NCBI GenBank assembly: GCA_021769025.1
Contig: JAETTS010000207.1
Span: 1-5,268, forward strand
DNA: 5,268 nt
Direction: 5' to 3'
Origin: Enterocloster bolteae
GTDB taxonomy: Bacteria > Bacillota_A > Clostridia > Lachnospirales > Lachnospiraceae
Part shown: in pieces, positions 1 through 5,144 of the stretch
Layout of the letters: each line of letters starts with the position of its first letter
Position numbering within the stretch: the stretch's first letter is position 1
Notes under the pieces: model-generated
Told to the model about the DNA's origin: nothing
Database searches by the model: none
Seen by the model: the letters and a program-made list of their open reading frames with translations, nothing else
Position numbers and translations under genes: made by a program

Positions 1-1
1 C

Positions 2-1693
2 AGTGCAGCGGATGCCAACGCCCAAAAAAACGGGAAGCCTACAAGCCAGCAGAATGATGCTAGCAAATGGTATCTTCATACACAGGAATCAGGGATCAAT
101 GCTTCGAATAACTACGATAAAAATGCTCCGAGTACTGATGCAAAGCTTGCTTTCGGTAATGCAAATTCAGGAACGTGGTTGGGAACGACGCAGAAATGGA
201 ATGGAAATGAACTGAATAAAGCTAACGCAAATTCTTATCAAATTTGTACTTTTGAACTGGTAACAGGGTTGGATGAAAATGGGCACATACAATACGCAGA
301 TGGAGTAAATGCGCCGAAACTATTTAATGATGGAACGGCAGCAGGAAAGACCTCTTATGATAATTATTCTTTACAGTTTAACCGGAGCGGTGATACTTAC
401 ACGTTGAATGCGGTTAATAGGGATAATGAGATCGTTACTGGAAATCTGGCAAACTTCTCGCACCCGGGCCAATATGCTATTTGGACGAATCATTTCTGGC
501 CGATGGATTCGGCTAGTTCCTGGGGAACAGATGGGCATGATCCTATTTCAGGAGCAACGGATACGCTTGCTGATAATCGGAATTTTGCGAAAGGGGATCC
601 AGGACTCCCTGGGGCGAATACTCCAGGTAAACTTCCCACGTCAGATGATGGTAAGAACCATAATGCATATTTCGGTATGTCGTATGAAGTGGATTTTGAA
701 CTTTCAGAAGATTATGTAGGACCATTGGAGTATTGCTTCTACGGTGACGACGATATGTGGGTATTTCTGGACGGCGAACTTGTCTGCGATATTGGAGGAG
801 TTCACCCCTCGGTAGGCGAGTATGTTAATTTGTGGGATTATATAAGCGAAGAGAGAAGAGCGGGGTTATGCAGCCATGAATCACCTGATTGTCGGAATGA
901 AAATGGAGAGTTAATCTGCGAGAAAAACAAGTTTAAGCTGAATATTTTTTATACGGAGCGTGGCGCTTCCGGTTCCACCTGTTGGATGGAGTTTACACTT
1001 CCTTCCGCGTCGGTGAAAGGCCTTGAGACTACGGATGCGGATTATGGCCGGTTGCGGGTTGACAAGAGAGTAGCAGGGATCAGTAATCTTGATGAGAAGG
1101 AAGTAGAGTGGGACAGCGGGGATGAGTTTGAATTTGAGATCAAACTTACTGTCAGCGATGGTGTAACGCCGTTGGCAGATGATTATTCCTACTATAAGTA
1201 TGATAAAAATGGAAATAAAGTGGGATCAGATCTGATCGTCTGGGATGGTGGAACATTTACATTAAAGAATGGGGAGTATATTGTTGTGCAGTATCTTCCA
1301 CAGGGGACGAGGTACACAGTCACGGAGAAAAACGGCGCCACCAAATACAAAGAGAAGAAAGATGAGAATGGCAATCCCATATATGGTGAGGATGGCAATC
1401 CGGTATTAGAGCCAGACGGCGAAAGCGACTATTATTACTTTACCGGAATTGTAGTGGACGGAAAAGAGCAGGGAGAAAACCTGACAGAGAATAAGACTGC
1501 TTCCGGAAGTATTCCCCAGGCAGGTGAGAGCAGCGTTCGATATACCAATCGTGTTCTCATCTACGAACTTCCTGAATCCGGCGGTACGGGTACAAACTTA
1601 TATACAATGGCAGGCATCAGCCTCTTACTGATAGCAAGCCTGATGTATAGAAAAAAATTCAGGGAAAGGAGGGCAGGTTCCTCCAGGAACTGA
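2..1693 (+). CDS. Fibro-slime domain LPxTG surface protein, probable pilus tip subunit (5'-partial)
   Basis: The frame is open from base 2 to the TGA at 1691-1693, giving 563 visible residues (numbered here from base 2) with no signal peptide, so the true start lies upstream. A TTG at 179 is in frame but has no ribosome site, and coherent protein sequence precedes it, so it is not the start. Residues about 80-335 look like a fibro-slime/PA14-type domain: an aromatic NHFWPMD stretch, NAYFGMSYEVDFEL, then the acidic motif GDDDMWVFLDG at 248-258 followed by DIGGVH, and YTERGASGS near the end. Residues about 345-520 resemble a Cna-B-like stalk domain (VDKRV at its start, YTVTEKNG later). The C-terminus is a sorting signal: LPESG at 523-527, a hydrophobic helix and a basic tail. 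Family knowledge suggests a secreted, sortase-anchored adhesive protein. Its place ahead of the backbone pilin and sortase supports a tip role, which is inference; the ligand is unknown. Confidence 0.85.
   Translation, partial: SAADANAQKNGKPTSQQNDASKWYLHTQESGINASNNYDKNAPSTDAKLAFGNANSGTWLGTTQKWNGNELNKANANSYQICTFELVTGLDENGHIQYADGVNAPKLFNDGTAAGKTSYDNYSLQFNRSGDTYTLNAVNRDNEIVTGNLANFSHPGQYAIWTNHFWPMDSASSWGTDGHDPISGATDTLADNRNFAKGDPGLPGANTPGKLPTSDDGKNHNAYFGMSYEVDFELSEDYVGPLEYCFYGDDDMWVFLDGELVCDIGGVHPSVGEYVNLWDYISEERRAGLCSHESPDCRNENGELICEKNKFKLNIFYTERGASGSTCWMEFTLPSASVKGLETTDADYGRLRVDKRVAGISNLDEKEVEWDSGDEFEFEIKLTVSDGVTPLADDYSYYKYDKNGNKVGSDLIVWDGGTFTLKNGEYIVVQYLPQGTRYTVTEKNGATKYKEKKDENGNPIYGEDGNPVLEPDGESDYYYFTGIVVDGKEQGENLTENKTASGSIPQAGESSVRYTNRVLIYELPESGGTGTNLYTMAGISLLLIASLMYRKKFRERRAGSSRN
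1361..1408 (+). repeat. 24-bp tandem duplication within the tip-protein gene
   Basis: Two adjacent 24-base units (1361-1384 and 1385-1408) match at 18 of 24 positions by hand alignment, sharing an exact GGCAATCC core. They are in frame and encode DENGNPIY followed by GEDGNPVL, residues 454-469 of the visible protein, in a polar loop of the Cna-B-like domain. The earlier DKNGNKVG near 1201-1224 has a similar Asp/Asn/Gly-rich loop. This is probably a surface loop grown by local duplication; metal binding is possible but not shown. Confidence 0.6.
1568..1693 (+). other. Cell-wall sorting signal LPESG of the tip protein
   Basis: LPESG is encoded at 1568-1582, followed by a Gly/Thr linker, a hydrophobic stretch (MAGISLLLIASLMY) and an unusually long basic tail (RKKFRERRAGSSRN) before the stop. 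This is the standard sortase recognition architecture. The fourth residue is Ser, not the Thr found in the backbone pilin of the same locus. Confidence 0.85.
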
Positions 1694-1696
1694 ATA

Positions 1697-1713
1697 TGCG
1701 GCCCCTGGCCGCA
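1697..1713 (+). promoter_or_regulatory. Intercistronic hairpin between tip and backbone pilin genes
   Basis: TGCGGCC (1697-1703) pairs perfectly with GGCCGCA (1707-1713) around a three-base loop, giving a 7-bp, mostly GC stem just 3 nt after the tip gene's stop. No U-run follows (AGAACTGG comes next), so it does not look like a full intrinsic terminator. It could be an mRNA processing or stability element that lets the pilin message outlast the tip message, or a weak attenuator. The stem is visible directly; the role is inference. Confidence 0.5.
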
Positions 1714-1746
1714 AGAACTGGTAAATTTAAGTAATAAAAAAGGGAA

Positions 1747-1752
1747 AAGGAG
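1747..1752 (+). promoter_or_regulatory. Ribosome binding site that sets the backbone pilin start
   Basis: AAGGAG ends 8 nt before ATG 1761 and 5 nt before an in-frame GTG at 1758. The 8-nt spacing and ATG codon favour 1761, which also begins a normal Lys-rich signal-peptide N-region (MKKMKK). Confidence 0.75.
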
Positions 1753-1760
1753 AATAAGTG

Positions 1761-3266
1761 ATGAAAAAAATGAAAAAGTTGTTAAGCCTTGTGCTAGCTA
1801 TGATGCTGGTACTGGCGATGGGAAGCACGGCGATGGCCGCACCGGAAGAAACAGAAACAGGAACAGGAACAATTACCATTGATAATGCCATTCCGGGGCA
1901 GACCTATACCATTTACAAAATGTTTGATTTGGAAAGCTATGTTGCAGCGTCAAATGCATATTCCTACACAGTAGCTGCCGAATGGGAAGCTTTTGTCAAG
2001 AACGCTGAGACTGGCGGCAAATACGTTGAACTGAACAGCAATGGATATGTGGTATGGAAAGACGGCGCAGATGCAGAAGAATTTGCAAAAGAGGCACTGG
2101 CGTATGCGAAGAACAATAGTAATATCACAGGAACAACAGCAACAGCTCCGTCAGCAGAGGATGGCGCAGAGACAAGTAAGGTTACTTTTAACAGCTTGGA
2201 GTTAGGATACTATCTGCTTGACTCCACCACAGGTGCCCTGTGCTCACTGGATACAACCAATCCGGAAGCAACGATTCAGGAGAAGAACGAAATTCCTGAG
2301 ATCAAAAAGGAAGTTAAAGAAGATTTCACAGATGAGTTTGGACAGGAGAACACAGCAGATGTGGGCGATACAGTTCCTTTCCGGGTTACAATTACCACTA
2401 AAAAGGGCATTCAGAATTATAAGTTTCATGATGTAATGTCTGCAGGCTTAACCTTTGATTCGGCCAGTGTAGCTGTTGCATTAGACGGCGATCCAGTTTC
2501 CGCAGATAATTATACGGTTGTAACGGAAGGATTAGACGATGGCTGTACCTTTGAGGTTCAATTTACAGACGACTTCCTTGGTTCTCTGATACCGAATCAG
2601 GAGATCGTGATTACTTACAATGCCACAGTCAATGCAGATGCTGTTATTGGAAAAGATGGAAATACTAACAGGGCAATCCTTGAATATGGCGACAATAACA
2701 GAACGGAAGAGGGCCCGGATACAACAACAACAACGTATGTTTTCGAAATGGGAATTTACAAATATACAGGTACACTGAATACGGATGATGATACACCTCT
2801 GGCTGATGCTGTATTTGAATTGAGAAGAACAAAAGACGGCGATGCGATTCAGTTTGTTAAGACAGACGATAACGCTTACAGAGTAGCAACTCCTGGAGAG
2901 ATTGCTGATGATACTGTTATTAAGGTTACATCAATTACGACAGACGACACAGGTAGGTTTAACCTGTCCGGCCTGGACGCAGATACCTATTATCTGGTAG
3001 AGACAGCAGCTCCTGCTGGATATAATCTGTTAAAAGATCCGATTAAGGTTGTAATCACTCAGAATGAAGAATCAAAAGAAGGTGTAATAACTGTAAATGA
3101 CGGCACTACACCCGTAACCGAAGTCGGCGTCCAGAATAACACCGGCGCAGAGCTTCCCTCCACTGGTGGTATCGGTACAACGATCTTCTACGTACTGGGT
3201 GGAATCCTGGTAGTTGGCGCATGCATTTTGCTGGTAGTGAAAAAGCGCATGAGCAGTGAGGAGTAA
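1761..3266 (+). CDS. Major (backbone) pilin, LPSTG-anchored, with isopeptide-type Ig domains
   Basis: This 501-residue secreted protein would be the repeating shaft subunit of the pilus. Residues 1-26 form a Sec signal peptide (MKKMKK, hydrophobic core, cleavage after AMA-26). An N-terminal domain runs about 35-175 and ends in TIQEKN. K175 there sits where many Gram-positive pilins carry the YPKN pilin-motif lysine that accepts the sortase bond; this alignment is by eye. A second domain, about 178-320, has the GramPos pilin backbone look (YKFHDVMSAGLTF). A Thr5 linker (321-325) leads into a SpaA/Cna-B domain with K334 in GIYKYTG and the E-box LVETAAPAGY, whose Glu is E414, consistent with an internal Lys-Asn bond. 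LPSTG at 465-469, a membrane helix and the tail KKRMSSEE complete the sorting signal. About 500 residues is normal for this family. It is followed by its probable dedicated sortase. Confidence 0.93.
   Translation: MKKMKKLLSLVLAMMLVLAMGSTAMAAPEETETGTGTITIDNAIPGQTYTIYKMFDLESYVAASNAYSYTVAAEWEAFVKNAETGGKYVELNSNGYVVWKDGADAEEFAKEALAYAKNNSNITGTTATAPSAEDGAETSKVTFNSLELGYYLLDSTTGALCSLDTTNPEATIQEKNEIPEIKKEVKEDFTDEFGQENTADVGDTVPFRVTITTKKGIQNYKFHDVMSAGLTFDSASVAVALDGDPVSADNYTVVTEGLDDGCTFEVQFTDDFLGSLIPNQEIVITYNATVNADAVIGKDGNTNRAILEYGDNNRTEEGPDTTTTTYVFEMGIYKYTGTLNTDDDTPLADAVFELRRTKDGDAIQFVKTDDNAYRVATPGEIADDTVIKVTSITTDDTGRFNLSGLDADTYYLVETAAPAGYNLLKDPIKVVITQNEESKEGVITVNDGTTPVTEVGVQNNTGAELPSTGGIGTTIFYVLGGILVVGACILLVVKKRMSSEE
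1848..1871 (+). repeat. Four-copy hexanucleotide repeat at the mature pilin N-terminus
   Basis: Two GAAACA units followed by two GGAACA units lie in frame and encode ETETGTGT, residues 30-37, just after the predicted signal-peptide cleavage. A six-base unit means that gain or loss of a copy changes length by two residues without breaking the frame. Confidence 0.6.
2721..2735 (+). repeat. Threonine-codon run between pilin domains 2 and 3
   Basis: Four ACA codons and one ACG encode Thr 321-325, immediately before the strand carrying K334. It reads as an interdomain linker. Short triplet runs can vary in copy number. Confidence 0.5.
3153..3266 (+). other. Cell-wall sorting signal LPSTG of the backbone pilin
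   Basis: LPSTG is encoded at 3153-3167, then GIGTT, a hydrophobic helix (YVLGGILVVGACILLVV) and a KKR-containing tail. It is the canonical substrate for the pilus sortase encoded next. Confidence 0.92.
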
Positions 3267-3280
3267 AAGCTGCCAAAGAA

Positions 3281-3310
3281 TTGACTAGAACATGATTTGT
3301 CTGTTGTATG
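3281..3310 (+). promoter_or_regulatory. Weak candidate promoter for the sortase unit
   Basis: TTGACT at 3281-3286 matches five of six bases of the -35 consensus. After 18 nt, TGTATG at 3305-3310 is a poor -10 hexamer, partly rescued by a TG at 3302-3303 as in extended -10 elements. If active, it would start transcription inside the structured gap and express sortase and minor pilin independently of the pilin. Read-through from upstream remains the simpler reading. Confidence 0.2.
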
Positions 3311-3379
3311 CCTCTGTTTACGGTTTTGGCTGTGAACAAAGGCGGTCGGGGAGGCAGACACCTCCCCGGCATACAGCAG
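3301..3379 (+). ncRNA. Structured intergenic RNA element, three-way junction, upstream of the sortase
   Basis: Hand folding finds three nested helices. P1 pairs 3301-3312 with 3368-3379 (12 bp, one G-U). P2 pairs TGTTTAC 3315-3321 with GTGAACA 3332-3338 (7 bp, one G-U, 10-nt loop). P3 pairs GGGGAGG 3348-3354 with CCTCCCC 3361-3367 (7 bp, all Watson-Crick, 6-nt loop), directly abutting P1. Only about 11 junction bases stay unpaired. The element fills the gap between pilin and sortase and ends one base before AAGGAG. I do not recognise it as a known riboswitch or leader class. No U-run follows P3, so it is not an evident terminator. Roles to consider are control of sortase translation, an RNase processing barrier, or a DNA-level palindromic repeat. 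Confidence 0.5.
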
Positions 3380-3394
3380 CAAGGAGAATCCTGC
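3379..3394 (+). promoter_or_regulatory. Sortase ribosome site within a small masking hairpin
   Basis: AAGGAG (3381-3386) lies 8 nt before ATG 3395 and fixes that start. GC-AGGA (3379-3380, 3382-3385, with A3381 bulged) can pair with TCCT-GC (3389-3394) over a GAA loop, so most of the Shine-Dalgarno would be base-paired. That predicts reduced sortase translation unless the hairpin is opened by ribosomes or an alternative fold. Confidence 0.45.
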
Positions 3395-4210
3395 ATGAAG
3401 AAACATTTTTCAACCGTTATTTTAATAGTTATCCTGCTTGCAGGCTTGTCCTTGCTGTTGTATCCGACAGTTAGTGACTATTGGAACAAATTTCACCAAT
3501 CTCAGGCCATTGCAGACTACGCAGAGGCAGTAGCAAATTTGGATCGTGAGGATTATGAAAGGTTATGGGCAGAGGCAAAAGCCTACAATGAAACCTTATG
3601 GAGCAAAGGAAATCGTTATAGCCTTTCAGAGGAGGAGTATCAGGAATATGAATCTTTACTCAATGTATCAGGAAATGGAATAATGGGATACATTGAGATT
3701 GAGAGTATTGGTTGCTATCTGCCTATTTATCATGGAGTGGAGGAATCGGTGCTGCAGATTGCCGTAGGGCATATTGAGGGAACTTCCCTGCCGGTAGGCG
3801 GACCTGGAACCAATTGTGTGTTGTCTGGCCACCGGGGGTTACCATCAGCAAGATTGTTTACGGATCTGGATCAGCTTCGGGAGGGTGATATCTTTGTAAT
3901 CCGGGTGCTAGATGAGACATTAACCTATGAAATAGATCAGATTCATATTGTGCTTCCGGAGGAAGTCAGTGATTTGGATTTGGTGGAAGAAAGAGATTAT
4001 TGTACGTTGGTGACCTGTACCCCCTATGGCATCAACAGCCATCGCATGTTGGTGCGGGGGCATCGAATTGATAATCTGGCGGATTCATCGTCCATTCGGG
4101 TGACAGCAGATGCCATGCAGTTAAAACCTGTTTTGATTACACCGATTTTGATGGTGCCTATATTATTATTGTTGTTTATCTGGCTTCGGATTCGACACCG
4201 AAGAAGATAG
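3395..4210 (+). CDS. Class C (pilus-polymerising) sortase
   Basis: This 271-residue membrane transpeptidase cleaves LPxTG-type signals between Thr/Ser and Gly and links pilins through lysine. Visible features are an N-terminal anchor (about 6-22), then LYPTVSDYWN and a helical region with AKAYNE, then GNGIMGYIEI opening the catalytic barrel, LPIYHG, and SGHRGLP with catalytic H146. TLVTC carries the nucleophile C208, and R217 in NSHRMLVRG is nine residues later, as expected for the catalytic Arg. A second membrane helix (about 243-264) with an Arg-rich tail is the class C hallmark. ATG 3395 is chosen over the in-frame ATG 3308 because of the AAGGAG site and because the upstream 29 codons lack membrane or signal character. 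No Asp-Pro-aromatic lid motif is seen. It lies between backbone and minor pilin genes, so those are its likely substrates; 16 nt separate it from the minor pilin start, indicating co-transcription. Confidence 0.95.
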   Translation: MKKHFSTVILIVILLAGLSLLLYPTVSDYWNKFHQSQAIADYAEAVANLDREDYERLWAEAKAYNETLWSKGNRYSLSEEEYQEYESLLNVSGNGIMGYIEIESIGCYLPIYHGVEESVLQIAVGHIEGTSLPVGGPGTNCVLSGHRGLPSARLFTDLDQLREGDIFVIRVLDETLTYEIDQIHIVLPEEVSDLDLVEERDYCTLVTCTPYGINSHRMLVRGHRIDNLADSSSIRVTADAMQLKPVLITPILMVPILLLLFIWLRIRHRRR

Positions 4211-4214
4211 AAAG

Positions 4215-4220
4215 AGAGGA
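4215..4220 (+). promoter_or_regulatory. Ribosome binding site that sets the minor pilin start
   Basis: AGAGGA directly abuts ATG 4221, leaving no spacer, but lies 6 nt ahead of the in-frame ATG 4227. The second ATG is therefore preferred, giving a basic N-region MRGKYRKK. Confidence 0.65.
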
Positions 4221-4226
4221 ATGAGT

Positions 4227-5144
4227 ATGAGAGGGAAATACAGAAAAAAGGGCTGGCTGTGTGCCGCACTGGCGGCTGTACTGTGCCTCGCACTGGCATT
4301 GCCTCAGATGAACATGTATGCCCGGGGATTTATCGATGAGACAAAGCCCTGTACCTTGAAGGTGACAAAGGACGTATTTGATAAGAATGCGGAGGACTGG
4401 GCAGATCTGACCGATACGGACAGAGAGCTGGAAGTATATCTGTACCAGATTGCTACAGTGGATTCCTACGGCAGATATACGGTGGATCCGGCCTTTAAGA
4501 GCGCGGCAGGCAGCAATTATCCCAACCCCGAGACCTGGGATATTGAGAAATTGAACGACGGCGTTTATGAGGTCTCCGCCGATGACTGGAGAAAGGAAGC
4601 CCGCTATATTGCAGGCATTCTGGATCTCCCCATTCCGCCTGCGGCAGATGCCGGCAAGGAGGAGAACGGGGAGGATGAGACCACAGAGAAGCTTGTCATA
4701 CCGGAGGAAGGGGCGCTGACCTCCGCTCCCTGTTACTACAAAACCGTCCATACGGATGAGGAGGTGGAGGTAGAGCAGGGACTCTATCTGGTGTGGGCAA
4801 AGCCTTTGATAACCGGAGAATATGAATATACCTTCCTGCCCTATCTGGTGTCCGTTCCGGACTATGCCTACGGAAGGGAGGACGATGTAAATGAGGATCT
4901 GGATGAGTGGATTTACCATGTAACCGTCGGCTTAAAGCCCAGGCGTCAGGTCCGCTACCTGAATCTGGAGATTGTAAAAACCCTTCTCACCTACAACGCA
5001 TCCCTGGGAGAGGGCATGTTTGTCTTCCAGGTGGAGGCCGTAAGAGACGAGAGGGATGCAAATGGAGTTGTAAGCTCTAAGGTCGTGTACAGCGACATGG
5101 TGGGCATGAATTTCAGTGAGCCCGGCCGGCAGAGCGTCCTGTGA
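4227..5144 (+). CDS. Secreted minor/basal pilin subunit, interrupted by an in-frame TGA
   Basis: As written the product has 305 residues. Residues 1-32 form a signal peptide (MRGKYRKK, an Ala/Leu core, likely cleavage after MYA-32). The first mature domain (CTLKVTKDV, to about residue 245) is Cna-B/pilin-like, with an acidic Glu/Asp-rich insert near 145-160 and GLYLVWA resembling the YYLVE strand of other pilins. A second domain starts at LNLEIVKTL, whose Lys is a candidate isopeptide lysine, and continues through MFVFQVEA. The TGA at 5142-5144 cuts this domain before its Glu-bearing strand and before any sorting signal. The frame resumes with matching domain sequence (next entry), so the complete gene is probably longer. 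The truncated product should not be anchored by sortase. Position after the sortase suggests a basal or ancillary subunit. Sampled 60-base lines are richer in GC than those in the upstream pilin genes. A sequencing error is an alternative to a true nonsense mutation. Confidence 0.75.
   Translation: MRGKYRKKGWLCAALAAVLCLALALPQMNMYARGFIDETKPCTLKVTKDVFDKNAEDWADLTDTDRELEVYLYQIATVDSYGRYTVDPAFKSAAGSNYPNPETWDIEKLNDGVYEVSADDWRKEARYIAGILDLPIPPAADAGKEENGEDETTEKLVIPEEGALTSAPCYYKTVHTDEEVEVEQGLYLVWAKPLITGEYEYTFLPYLVSVPDYAYGREDDVNEDLDEWIYHVTVGLKPRRQVRYLNLEIVKTLLTYNASLGEGMFVFQVEAVRDERDANGVVSSKVVYSDMVGMNFSEPGRQSVL

Noticed and set aside
179..181. TTG as the start of the tip protein
   Set aside because: There is no ribosome site, and the same frame is open and protein-like back to base 2, so the gene starts upstream of the window.
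3..215. Open frame of 70 codons at the window start
   Set aside because: It overlaps the continuous tip-protein frame that begins at base 2 and shows no protein character of its own.
3345..3370. Intrinsic terminator after the backbone pilin
   Set aside because: The stem is strong, but it is followed by ATACAGCAGCAAGG with no U-tract.
3301..3379. Inverted-repeat mobile element (MITE) in the pilin-sortase gap
   Set aside because: The 12-bp ends are inverted, but no flanking target-site duplication is visible and no second copy occurs in the window. A multicopy search would be needed to revive this.
3308..3394. ATG 3308 as the sortase start, adding 29 residues
   Set aside because: It lies inside the paired RNA element with no ribosome site, while ATG 3395 has AAGGAG at ideal spacing and begins a normal sortase membrane anchor.
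4656..4690. Internal ribosome site (AAGGAGG) within the minor pilin gene
   Set aside because: The nearest downstream ATG is out of frame and opens no plausible protein; the motif arises from Lys-Glu-Glu codons.
4176..4919. Long open frame on the minus strand (247 codons)
   Set aside because: It lies antisense to the sortase end and the minor pilin, whose + strand products have clear signal peptide and pilin-type sequence. The minus product has no recognisable domain or ribosome site.
5142..5144. Genome-wide reassignment of UGA to an amino acid
   Set aside because: The tip protein ends in TGA exactly after its sorting-signal tail, so UGA acts as a stop in this sequence.
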